Source of the DNA: Diplonema papillatum
Lineage: Eukaryota; Euglenozoa; Diplonemea; Diplonemida; Diplonemidae
Assembly: GCA_030068145.1 (NCBI GenBank)
Contig: JAPJBO010000044.1
Location: forward strand, 372,001-436,000
Reading direction: 5' to 3'
DNA: 64,000 bases
Shown here in pieces: positions 10,596 through 21,700 of this stretch. The notes beneath the pieces are model-generated. The model was given only the letters and a program-made list of their open reading frames with translations. It was not told the origin of the DNA and made no database searches. Positions within the stretch are counted from its first letter, which is position 1. Every line of letters begins with the position of its first letter. The position numbers and the translations under genes are program-made.

Positions 10596-11603
10596 GTACG
10601 TCACCTTGGGGAGTGATGTTCGCCCTACGGAACAACTGGGATCTCGACCTAACAGGGCTGAAGTCTGGTTCAGTGTCTGTTGTAAATAAGAGGACGCAAG
10701 GCTGAGTGCTGCACCGGCGCAGTTAGCTTTTCATGCTGCGTGTTGACGGCCTGCCGGCTTGCGTTTAATGTACTGGAGGTCCGCTAAAGACCGCCTGGCC
10801 TCGTGCTAGGCGTAAGGTTGTACTGATCTACAAACAACCACTTACGAGCTTGTCAACCCCACCTATTTTCTATCTTCTTCCCCCCTCCCCTTTTCGACAT
10901 TACTGTTGACAAACGGTTAGGTCGGACCCTTCCCCGGTGAACATCCCGTGAAAGTAACAGTGGTGACTCAGGCCGATGCGGACATGGCAACCCCTGCTCA
11001 ACATGTATGCACGCGCACCGCAAAAAGATTTCTTACCTTTTCCTTATCCCTCAAAACCAGCACCAATAACAACGACCCCCTGGAAGAACCAAGCCCATGG
11101 CTGCTGCATTGCGTCCAGCAGCGAGTGCCAGCAGCGCGCGGCAGCAGAACGACGACCCTTCCTGAGTCGCTGTGATTGAATGACCAGCACGCCTGCACTG
11201 TGGCCGGTGTCTGCCCGAGCCGTCGGCAGACTGCGCACTTGCTCTTGAAAAGCGTGATGCACTTCGTCGCGTTCCTCCTGTCGACTTCCGCAAAATCCTC
11301 TGGAAAATAACGGGGTCCCGGCTTGCGGCTGGGGCTTTAGGGGACGCTCCCGTCGTATGCTGGCGCGATGATATGCGGTTGCGGTTAGGTTTGGGTGTGC
11401 ACCTGGCTGGATCATCGGTCATCAGACTTCGCAGTCCGCAGCCGGAATCGAACCCTAATTCTCCGTTACCTGTTACGGCCACGGTCCATTTTACCACTGT
11501 TAAAAGATCATAGGAAAGAAGCCCTTGCGGGCTTGCACCGACTTAAAGCGGCACAGAGGCAAGATTCGGCTCAAACACTGGATTAAGTTTCTTTCCCCCG
11601 CAG
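10596..11603 (+). other. Gap with rRNA relic, otherwise unrecognised
   Basis: Apart from the minus-strand 18S fragment at 11442, I see no repeat family. A stretch at 11070-11175 is GC-rich and partly open and could hide a small exon linking 10595 to 11604, but no splice pair convinced me. Confidence 0.4.
11442..11487 (-). pseudogene. Small-subunit rRNA fragment (relic)
   Basis: Read on the minus strand, this 46-bp stretch contains AACGGAGAATTAGGGTTCGA followed by TTCCGG, preceded by ACCGTGGCCGTAACAGGT. This is the near-universal eukaryotic 18S segment before the GAGAGGGAGCCTGAGAAACGG block. Homology stops abruptly on the 3' side (CTGCGG instead of AGAGGG). The piece is far too short to function and is probably an insertion relic. 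The TTCGATTCC motif might be mistaken for a tRNA T-arm. Confidence 0.75.
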
Positions 11604-13550
11604 AACACCAAACAGGCTCGGGGAGCTGGGAAGAGGGGGGGCAGCGTATGTCTGCAGGGGCGGCGGAAGGCAATGGGGTCCAACAAGGGTTCGAAGGCAG
11701 AATCCGCGTCGCTGCACAGCTGTTGCGTGGCGTCCAGCAGTGACACGGCGCCGGAGAAGGCGGACGTGGCGCACTCGCACGCCGGCTCCGAGAGCTCATC
11801 TCGCGGGCATGGGATGTCGGACGCCGCGACCGACGTCGCCGACAGCGGCGAGGCCGCTTCGCAAACCAGCGCCGGCCCGCCGAACGAAGACACCGTGCCG
11901 TTGGCGGACAAACCGCGAGAGGAAGATCCGAGCGAGGCCTCGGACGGGACCCAGGTGGAGGAAGCCCGTGAGAAGCAGCCCAGGTTTGCGATGGCCACCG
12001 CTTGCAGCCTGTCGAAAGCCCGCCGTGATTCGCACGATGAAGAAGCGTCGGGACTTCAACATAGCCGCCGGAGCGCAGGTGTGCACTTTTTTCATGGATT
12101 TAAGAAGTGTTGGATGATGATCGGGTAAGAAATTATGCATCTGTGACTGTGCTACAGACAAGAGGCCAGTCGTAAGGTCGAATACCTGTTCCCTTGACTC
12201 AATTGTCGAGGGTGACGTTAATTGCACTTATCGATGGATGTCTTGGGTCTGAAGATCCCAGACGCCGCAGTCAATGCGAATCGCTAAAGCGTAAACTCAG
12301 CATTGCATCCCTCAAGCGCAATCACCACACACCTGGGACGCACAAGTTCCCGCCTGGTGTACCTGGAAACTGCTCTCACGACCTGGGAAGACGTACGTTG
12401 CGAATTTGATAAAGTTGGACTTTCTGTTAGCAGCTCCTGCAAGTGTGCTGAAACGTACCACAAGCACAATCACCACACACCTCAGACGCATAAGTCCCCG
12501 CCTGGTGTGCTGAACCGTAAACTAGCGCAAGCATCGCACACACGCGGGGCGCAGAAATAGGGTACCTGCAACTGCTCTCACCTGGGAGGGCTTTGAGTTT
12601 TCAATACAGCGGGACTTTGTGCTGGCATGCGCTAAACCGTTTTCTATTGCATCCCGCAAAGCGCAACCCCCGCACACGCAGACGACGCTAAACGGGAGCC
12701 GAAGCGCGCTGCGCGCGCCGGCAGCACCCTCGGCGCCGCCACGGAGAGCTTCCGGAAGAAGACCGCCCCCCACAGGGGCGACCGGGACACCACGTGGGCC
12801 TCCCGCGACTTCTTCCCGCCGCCGGAGCCGGCGTTCCGCTCGCCGCCGCAGCCCCGGAAGCAGCCTGCCGCGAGGAGGCAGCCCGACCTGCCGCAGCCCC
12901 GCGCCCCGGCTGGCCCCGCCGCCGCCTCCCCCCAGCCGCCACCGCCGCCCTCCACCCCGGACGACGTGCGGCCGCGTGCGCCGGAAGCGAAGCTCTCTCC
13001 GTCCGAAATCGCGATGACCCGCTACAGCCGGCGCTCGCTGCTGTCGCCGGGGCCTTCCCCCGAGTCGGTTCCCGCGGCGCCGCCCGCCGTCGTGATGAAG
13101 CCCTTGCAGAGCCCCGTCCGGATGCGGAACCCTGACCTCCGGTTCTTCGGCGCAGCCGGCCCCCCCCTGGTGTCGCCTCCCCCTTGCGTCACCTACAGGC
13201 CAGCCGTTGGCAGCCCGCTGCTGGTCTCCAGCTACACCGCCATGCCCATCCACCCGATGCTGTCTCCAGCCCCACGGTTCGACCCCTGCAGCTACGTTGC
13301 TTCGCCGGCGGCGGTCCCCCGCCTGTTTGACGGGCGCCGCGCGAGAAGCCCGCCGCCGCTTCCTGCCGGCGGCGCCGAGGTCATCTCGCCGCCGCGCTGC
13401 AAGCCGGCGGCGGCTGCTGCCGCCACCCGCGAGCCGCGCCCGAGGCACGGGCCCCTGGCGAGCGTTGATCCCGAAGCGCTCACCCGCATGCGGCAAGCCG
13501 CTGAGTTGAAGGCCCGCAGCGTTCTCAGCAAGCCTCCTGCCTTCCAGTGA
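11604..13550 (+). CDS. Proline/alanine-rich disordered protein, two 3' exons
   Basis: Exon 11604-12078 follows a strong acceptor (TTTCTTTCCCCCGCAG) and ends at CAG/GTGTGC. Exon 12682-13550 starts after CACACGCAG and ends with TGA at 13548. One base left at 12078 plus two at 12682 make GAC, so the 603-bp intron keeps the frame. The first ATG is at 11673 (MGSNKGSKAESASLHSCC). The first exon is Ser/Glu/Asp-rich; the second is Pro/Ala/Arg-rich with repeated SP dipeptides (LLSPGPSPES, LQSPVRM, MLSPAPRF), typical of a disordered phosphorylatable tail, and ends in a short helix-like stretch before LSKPPAFQ. No catalytic or binding domain is visible. The true start may lie upstream, perhaps in the zinc-finger exon near 10447. 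Function unknown. Confidence 0.65.
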
Positions 13551-13982
13551 AGCGCTCCGTCGTTAGAAATGGGCGGAACAAACATTTCGCGTTGTTTCCG
13601 TGTGGTTATGCAGGACGGCCAGGCAAATATTTGTCGGTGTACTGCACTCAGTCCAGTCTTTTGTGTTTGTGACTTGTTGACATCAGTGGTTTTCCGCCAT
13701 TTTTAGCCAACAAAATGAATTGGTTGGCTAAGAATTTTCACGGTTCACAAAAAGAGGTCAAGAATCTTTCTCTCGACCAAAGTGTTCGGAGGGTCGGCAG
13801 GTTGTGGCTTCCGGCTTGGTGTAGAACTGGGTTTGGGTTTGTGAGCTTGCTCTAGAACTGTTTGTAGATGGAATTCCTGTGGCGAAAAAAAGTTTTTTAG
13901 CCAACCCCTGGTTAGGGCAGACAATTTTTTTTTTAATAGTACATCTGTACTGACGGGAACATTTCCGGAACAACGGTTGCAC

Positions 13983-14453
13983 ATGAAAGAGAAAACGAAG
14001 CCAATGAAAAAAGTGCTAATAACAGGAAAACCCCCCCCAGAGAGGTTTATACCCTGTACACGCGAAGAACAAACTGGTGCAGTGAAGGATCGACACCTCC
14101 TTGAGATCAACGACCTGTCGTTAGATGTTTCAGCAGATCATAAAAGACCGTCACCTCAGACGCCTGCTGAGTATGATGATGATGTGGTGGTAGATGCTAC
14201 ACGTGAGGACAAACCTCTACCCGGGTTTCCGTCCTCGCCCGTGTTCTCGGCAGCTCTTGGTTCTGAGGGGTCCGTGGCATACGGCACCCCACCACTCGAA
14301 GCCTACCTGTGCAGGCTGCCGAGTGTCCAGGCAAATAGCGCAAAATGTGTAGTTAGAAACGCGCGGGCACAAGCTTGCATGGTTTGTTCCTCAGGCAAAC
14401 ATTCTGAGGTCGCCTGTAAAAAACACCACTTCAGAAGTCCCTCCTGCTTGTAG
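13983..14453 (+). CDS. Hypothetical 156-residue ORF
   Basis: The ORF runs from ATG at 13983 to TAG at 14451. The protein begins MKEKTKPMKKVLITGKPPPE, has an acidic centre (EYDDDVVVDATREDKPLPGF) and a Cys/His-containing tail (CMVCSSGKHSEVACKKHHF). Codon use is poorer in GC than in the four main genes, and no family is recognised. It lies between two host genes in a repeat-rich stretch and could be a chance ORF, a small gene or part of an old mobile element. Confidence 0.25.
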   Translation: MKEKTKPMKKVLITGKPPPERFIPCTREEQTGAVKDRHLLEINDLSLDVSADHKRPSPQTPAEYDDDVVVDATREDKPLPGFPSSPVFSAALGSEGSVAYGTPPLEAYLCRLPSVQANSAKCVVRNARAQACMVCSSGKHSEVACKKHHFRSPSCL

Positions 14454-14789
14454 CAGTGCAACAACTCAATCCAAGCAACCTGTTCCTTGTCCCGCTTGTT
14501 TGCCTCAACACGCTCTTCGAGTCCCAAAGTCCACACTTACGGCGTGCTAAAAGGCGTTGCTTGATATTTCTTCTGGTATCGGCTTCCTGCCGAAAGTTCG
14601 CCGAGTGGACCGTTAGCGTTTAGTAAGGCTAGATTATTCTCGCTTGTGAACTATGTATTCGCTTTGTTCTTTACAGATCCCCGTCGCCTTTGCTTCCGAC
14701 GTTGTGCAGGTGCTCTGTAGCGGGAAAGTGTGAGGGTTCGGTCGGCTCCACGAGTTCACGCGACGGCAGAGAGAAAGAAAAAGAGAGAA

Positions 14790-15060
14790 GAAGAAGAAAA
14801 AGGCCGCTCCTGGTCCAGGAACGTGACGGTCGACCACAGGTTGCAAAGCTTGAGTCGGAGGCAGCACAGTGCTACAACCCCGTCCGCTCTGCCCTGTGGC
14901 TGACCGTCTTGACCTTGTGTTCAGCGCGAGCGCCAAACCCCAAAGGGAAATCGGTAGCCACTTGACGACCCGTAGGCCCGTGGCTCTGCAGTACCGCCGA
15001 ACACGTGAAGCTTGGCTTCCGCATAGCAGGCTTTCCCTGGTACCTAACGGCGGAGAGAAA
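14790..15060 (+). repeat. Family C copy
   Basis: Near full length: (GAA)n head, GGTCCAGGAACGTGACGGTC, GAGTCGGAGGCAGCACAGTG, GAAATCGGTAGCCACTTGAC, GTACCGCCGAACACGTGAAG, TTTCCCTGGTACCTAA. It lacks the CAAGCCTTGATGCTTTAGTT piece present at 33715. Confidence 0.8.
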
Positions 15061-15157
15061 CAACAGAAAGTCAACACGACAATCCAACAGCAACAAGCGG
15101 TTCCAGAAGAAGCAAGACGACTTATACATGACGACTCGTAGATGAGAAACCCCCACC

Positions 15158-15520
15158 CATGCTAGCATCAATCAAGCATGAGAGACAGTGTTCTGCCAAA
15201 CGTAAAACCAAGATTCTCACCCCACCGTGCTGATGATAGGCCGCCTATCCTGTATTACCGAAACACGGTGCAGCAACTGTCAAACGCGGTGGTAGGAGCC
15301 CCCGAGGCAGATTTGCTCCCGTAGCATGCTGGTCCTGGCTGCGACGAGCATGCGATACGAACAGCCGCCTGACTAACCAGAACCACATTGTTGTCCTGTC
15401 AACATACACTCAGGTTCCGCGCTGATGCTGTCTGTGACTGCAGGGACCGAACCACCGGTGCAGATGCGACCAGCGTTGAACACAAAGTGCTTCCAAGCCC
15501 GTTCTTGCAACCCCCCCTTT
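15158..15520 (+). repeat. Family A fragment followed by family B copy
   Basis: ATGCTAGCATCAATCAAGCA and AGTGTTCTGCC (15160-15205) are followed by a diverged family B (about 15325-15515). B here has TACGAACAGCCGCCTGACTA and GCGACCAGCGTTGAACACAA. It precedes the purine-rich promoter region of the CCCH gene. Confidence 0.65.
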
Positions 15521-15529
15521 CCAACGCAG

Positions 15530-15770
15530 GACAAAAAGAAAAACCATAACACCAACAACAAAAGCAGAAAAAGAAGGTTTTTTTTGCACCAAACAAAAAA
15601 AGAAAGGGGGCGTTGTGGTGAAAATAAGAGAAAAGGAGAAAAGGAAAACAAGAAAAGAAAGAGACGGTCGGGGGAATAAAAGGGCGCCAAAACAGGCGTA
15701 GGCCCGAGGTCGACAGAGCTAGGAGGGCGTGCGCGCCGGGAGCGTATAAGCTGCCAAGATTTCTCTCCAG
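15530..15770 (+). promoter_or_regulatory. Probable promoter of the CCCH gene
   Basis: A purine-rich run (A/G, about 15535-15675) is followed by a GC-rich stretch and TATAAG at 15745-15750, 24 bp before the ATG at 15774. The same order (purine-rich tract, then CATATAAG) precedes the giant gene at 44620-44744. The assignment rests on this resemblance and on the in-frame TAA at 15747 that forces translation to begin at 15774. CTCTCCAG just before the ATG could instead be a splice acceptor of a 5' UTR exon. Confidence 0.35.
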
Positions 15771-15773
15771 ATA

Positions 15774-18700
15774 ATGGCTGCGGCCGACATGGCCCGCCAC
15801 CACGCGATGTCAATGGGCATCGACATCGACTCGCCGTCGTCCCCGACCTCCTCCGCGGGGGGCAAGAAGCGGAAGGGCAAGAAAGGCGCCCCGGAGACAA
15901 GTCCGCTTATTGGTCTCAAGACCACGATGCTGAAGACCGCCCTCTGCCGGCACTTTGACCGCGGCCACTGCAAGTACGGCGATCAGTGCGGGTTCGCCCA
16001 CGGCTCTCACGAGCTCTCAGGTATAGTCTTGTTGTTTAGAGACGCTAGTCGCAGAAGTTTACCAGGAACGTGTCAGTTAGACTTTGGCGGACAATGTCCG
16101 GCATGGGGAGGGGGGGTTCTCCGCTATGCCGGCAAGTGTCCGCCAAAGTCTAACTGACACGTTCCCACCGACCAATAGCATACTGCGCACGACCGCTCGC
16201 GCGCTTGCTTAACCGTGTCCTGAGGAGCTGCGATGAAAATTGGAGACCGTTGCGCAGATCTCTTACGAAGTACGTTCCCCCAAGCGACTCTTACTAATCA
16301 CGTTCTCCCAAGCGACTCTTGCTAATCACGTTCCCCCAAGCGACTCTTACTAATCACGTTCCCCCAAGCGACTCTTACTAATCACGTTCCCCCAAGCGAC
16401 TCTTGCTAATCACGTTCCCCCAAGCAGTGTGAGACTTAGCTATAGCTAGCTGATAGCTAGCTATAGCTAGCTAGCTATAGCTGAAAATAGCTAAAATAGC
16501 TAAAATAGCTGACTGAGCATTTTCAACGGAAATGTCACTATTCCGACTATTTTCTCGGATTTTGTGCCGTTTTCCACAGTTTACCGGGATTTTTCAGGCA
16601 GATGATCAGCATGAGGTTCACACCGTGCTACCCCCCCCCTTCATCGGGCTTCCCCCCTGTAGACTACTGCACAGTAGGACTGGACCTGGGTCTGGCTTGC
16701 TGCACTCTGGCAGTCTCTGCTTACAATGCTGGTAGACTTGTATCGTAGGGCCTGGGGGAAAACCCGACGCACCACAAACAATCCTTTTCATTTCCGGGTC
16801 CATTTCTCGCATCGGAGCTGATCGCGAGCAGGAATTCGAAAAAAGTCTGCCACGTGGAGTCACGGTGGACCAGCCAAGAAATGTCACCAGCCAGGGATCG
16901 ATTCCTGTCCTTCCCACTGCAAACCTGGTGCGGTTTCCACGCCCGGTGCCTGCATCTTGTAAGGACCCCCGAACCACGCACATACTGGATGGTCCCTGGT
17001 CTATTTTTCACGGATCTCTCCATCAGAGCTGATCGCGAGCAAAAAGTCGTCGAAAAAGGTCTGCTGCGTGAACCAGCAACATAATGCCACCACCAGGGGA
17101 TCGATGCCCGTCCTGCTCATTGCACACCGGGTGGTTTCCAAGCCCGGTACTCTGCATCCTGTAAGAACCCACGGACAACGCACGTAATGTTTGATTCCCG
17201 GGTCTATTTTTCACGGATCTCTTCATCGAAGCTGATCGCGAGCAAAACTTTGTCGACAAAGATCTGCTACGCGGACCAGCAACAGAATGCCACCAGCCAG
17301 GGGATCGATACCGTCCGTGTTCAATGCACACCTGGTCAGGCTGGTGGTTTCTACGCCCGGTGCCCTGCAAATTGTAAAAACTACTGACCACGCACATAGT
17401 TTCTCGTCTCCGGGTCTATTTTTCACGGATCTCTTCATCGGAGCTGATCGCAAGCAAAAATTCGTCGGAAAAGGTTTGCTATGTGGACCAGCGGGAAAAT
17501 GTCGCCAACCAGGGGATCGATTCCCGTCCTTCCCAATGCACACCGGTGGTTTCCACGCCCGGTGCCCTGCATCTTGCACGGACCCACGAACCACGCACAT
17601 ACTTTTTCGTTTCCGGGTCTATTTTTCACGGATCTCTTCATTGCAGCTGATCGCGACCTAAAATTCGTCGAAAAAGGCCTGCCGCGTGGTCCGGCGGGAA
17701 AATGCCACCACCCAGGGGATCGATTCCCGTTCTTCTCAATCTACACCTGGCGGCTTCCACGCCCGGCGCCCTGCAACTTGCACGGACCCACGAACAATGC
17801 ACATACCTTTTCGTTTCCGGGTCTATTTTTCACGGATCTCTTCATTGCAGCTGATCGCGACCTAAAATTCGTCGAAAAAGGCCTGCCGCGTGGTCCGGCG
17901 GGAAAATGCCACCACCCAGGGGATCGATTCCCGTTCTTCTCAATCTACACCTGGCGGCTTCCACGCCCGGCGCCCTGCAACTTGCACGGACCCACGAACA
18001 ATGCACATACCTTTTCGTTTCAGGGTCTATTTTTCACGGATCTCTTCATTGCAGCTGATCGCGACCTAAAATTCGTCGAAAAAGGCCTGCCGCGTGGTCC
18101 GGCGGGAAAATGCCACCACCCAGGGGATCGATTCCCGTTCTTCTCAATCTACACCTGGCGGCTTCCACGCCCGGCGCCCGGCAACTTGTAAAGGGCCACG
18201 AACCACGCACATAGTTTTTCGTCTCCGGGTCTACTTTTCACGGATCTCTTCATCGGAGCTGAAAACGAGCAAAAAATCGTCGAAAAAGGTCTGCTGCACG
18301 GACCAGCGGGAAAATGTCACCAACCAGGAAATCGATACCCATTATGTGTGTGCACACGGCCCGGAGAGGGCGGGGGGGGGTACCAGGGGGGCTGGTTTCG
18401 TCGCAATTTTTTTGCATTTTTGGGTACCTACCTGAGGTTTTCTGACGAAAAAGACGTGAACATATTTTCAGTCGTCTGGGCAGCTATTTTAGCTATTTTT
18501 AGCTATAAATAGCTAAAAATAGCTAGCTGGCCAAATAGCTAGCTAAGTCTCACACTGCCCCAAGCGACTCTTGCTAATCACGTTCCCCCAAGCGACTCTT
18601 ACTAATCACGTTCCTCCAAGCGAACTTTCACTACTCTTTAGCACGAACATGGTTACAATCTTGCTGTTGCCCCTCGCGGGATGCAGGCTAAAGAACGTTG

Positions 18701-21700
18701 TTCGGTGGTTGATCAGAATACGCAACCTGAAAATTGAAGCAAGGGTGGGTATGAGTAGGAAGACGATCACCCGGCACAACAATAACCGCACAGCGGAACG
18801 AGCAGCCAACGCAGCGTCTCTCTCGCCTCCTCTGCTGGACAGCCGACAGCAGCAAATGTCCCTCGGGCAGGTATGTCTTGTTTGTTTAGCAGATCGTCAC
18901 AACCCGTCCACTCTGTCCTGCGATTGATCGTCTGCACTGGCCTGTATGCAGCGAAAGCCCGCCTCGTAAAAAACCTGCCTGTGGGGGGTGATTTCGGCTT
19001 GTTTTCGGAGCGTTTGGCCACCTGAGTGGTAGGTTTCGAGTTTTGGGTTGAAGCAATTAGCCGCCTTTGGGTGGGCTAGTGGAATTGGTGTAGAAGGTGT
19101 GAATCCACTGCCTTTGCTGGATGGGGATTGCTTCGGGGGGAATGCATAGTCCAAGCCCAGACCGAAATTAGCCCAGCACCTGCCTGGCGTGCCTGACCCA
19201 GCGAGCTACGAGGGCCAAAGAATATTCACTACTTACCCCCCCCCCCCTTTCCCTTTTAGACAACCTTCTATTCTCGTTTCCGCTTTACTTTGATCATAGG
19301 TGTCACGGCAAGTTTTGGCAGCCGCTGCTTAACTTAAAAGAACTCAATGCTTAACAAAATTTGACGTGGGTGGCTTTAGATTTACATCTGAATGACACCT
19401 CAACACAAAAACAAGTTGTCGACAACTAAGAAGTAAAAAAGAATAAAACAACACTACGCACTTCTTTGCCATTTTCCTTCAATTCAACAGCAACACCTCG
19501 GCTCCAATATGCTCCCCGTGGGCTTCATGCCGCAGGTCGGCATGCAGCCCGGCTACCCGCAGCAGCAGCAGCAGCAGCAGCAGAACCAATGGAACGCGCT
19601 TCAGGTATGCAGTCAAAGTATTTTAGTCGCATAAGTCTGATGATGAGATCGCAGATCTTAGAAGATTACAGTACCCGACGAATACCTAACACTGTGTACG
19701 AAGTCAATACCCCCGTCGCTCTCCCGAAAACATCGTCACTTCACACCCCTCGCTTGCCCACCCACCCTTGCCCCCTATTCTGAAGTCTTGTGTTATGAGG
19801 CGTCACGACAATGTGACAAACACACCAGAATCACTGCCTGACCTTTCTACCTTCGATTTTTGCATCGCGCGACGGTGAAGACGAAGCAGCATATGGAGCC
19901 AGTACGCAGTAGGAGGAAGATGTATAATAGTCGCAACATTACGATACGATCGCATCAACAATGCGGGTTTCCGCACGGTTGGAAGTACAGTTGGTGGCAA
20001 ACCAATGCAGGAGAGAAGGAGGGGGTCAGCATGTTTGTCTTTCCACTCGTATCTTTCTCTCCCCAACGCACAGCTGCAACAGACGTTCCAGCAACAACAG
20101 CAACGGCTGCAGCAGCAGCAGCAGCAGGTCCAGCAGCTCCAGCAGCAGCAGATGCAGCAGAAGCTGCAGCTCCAGCAGCAGATGCAGCAGATGCAGCAGC
20201 AGCAGCACATGCAAATGAGCCCGCCGCTGCAGCCTGCGAGCAGCCCCATGAACCACTACCAGCAGCAGCTGCACCAGCCTCTCAGCCACCATGAGCAGAA
20301 CCTCCAGAACTTCTCGGATCCCCACCAGTTCCAGCTCCAGCAGTACCAGCAGGAACACCTGCAGCAGCAGCAGCACCAGCAGCAACAACAACAGCTTCAG
20401 CTCCAGCAGGAGCAGCTCCAGCAGCAGCAGCGCGAGCAGCAGAACCAGCAGCAGCAGCTGCAGCAGCAGCAAACGCTGATGCAGCAGACGCTGCAATCTC
20501 CCAGCCTTGACGACTCGCTCGGGTGGAACGCAACTCCTGGAAACCAGCCTCTGACGACGAGCTGCATGGGCCTGCCTCTTGAGCACTCCCTCAAAGGCAG
20601 CATCAGCGGCCTCGCAGCCACTCTCAATATAATGCCATTGGCCAATTGCACCGGGGCCAACCCTGTCCTCAACGCAACCCAGCAGAGTGTCAAGTCCGAG
20701 AATCCTTTGTCTACAAACCCCGATCTCCTGCACCTCGTCCTGAGTCAGAGAAGAACGAAGGTATCCGGCCTCTCTTTCACTACAGTCTTTACCTGTTTAT
20801 GCAGGGAGGGTAATCCGCTATTGCGGTAAGCCCAACCTGTCTTTCCCTTTCCCAGAGCCTAAACACTTTCAATCCTTGAAAGTAGTGCCCCGTGGCGGTT
20901 GGTTACGAGCCACAATCCCATCCAAACCCCCTTTTTTTAAAAAAGGGGTATGAAATCTTGAGGGACTAGCCCCCTGTGTTTTTTTCACCGCGGTGTTGTG
21001 TGTACCTCGTTCTTCGTCTCAGGTTGCGCTCTTGAACGCAGACCAATCCAAAGTCAGAGCTCATCAGTGAGTCCTTTGGATGGGAATTTCCAGTCCTGTT
21101 CCCGTGCGAGCACAACTTGGTTTCATTGTGTTTTCCTTCCTTCATTCGACTTTAGGAGCCGTACACTCCCCTTTTTACCTCTTTCTAATTTGGATCCCTT
21201 TCCTAGACAACATCTTCCTCGAAGACGACTTGATGCTAGCATCAACCGTTCATGAGAGGCAGTGTTCTGCCTAAACATTAAACTAAGATCTTCCCAGCAT
21301 CTGTTTGAGTACTGTGGTGCCACAGCGTTACCTTTTACACATCTTGTTTGTCATGGCACCACGTGCTGCAGGTACCACAGACTATTTAATCCGTAACGTC
21401 GCTTAAACGACACAATTTACGCTGACATCCCGCATGTGTTCTCAGAGACAATACTTTTCTCGATGTTATGGATCCAGTTTTGCCGACTTCCCTTACCTGC
21501 ATTGTTCTGTCGGCCAGAGGCTGTTAGCCTGGGAGACCTACTGCGGTTAACGGTACGGCCGTATGCATGAGAGCATTTGCGTTGCACATCGGCCAGCCTA
21601 CGGCCAAATCCTCACCTTCAAGAAGAGACGACTGTATCATCTGGGGCCTGTGGACATGGTCAACAAGATTGTCAACGTGTCACCACTTCAGATCTCTGCA

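Noticed and set aside
11442-11487. tRNA T-arm on the minus strand
   Set aside because: TTCGATTCC is part of a longer match to 18S rRNA, and no D arm or acceptor is present.
16265-16424. CRISPR-like regular array
   Set aside because: Units of 28 bp are head-to-tail without spacers, in a eukaryotic intron.
17481-18191. 236-codon + strand ORF with repeated segments
   Set aside because: It is the periodic reading of the 203-bp satellite inside the hAT-like element.
20026-20733. 235-codon minus-strand leucine-rich ORF
   Set aside because: Antisense reading of the CAG-coded polyglutamine exon.
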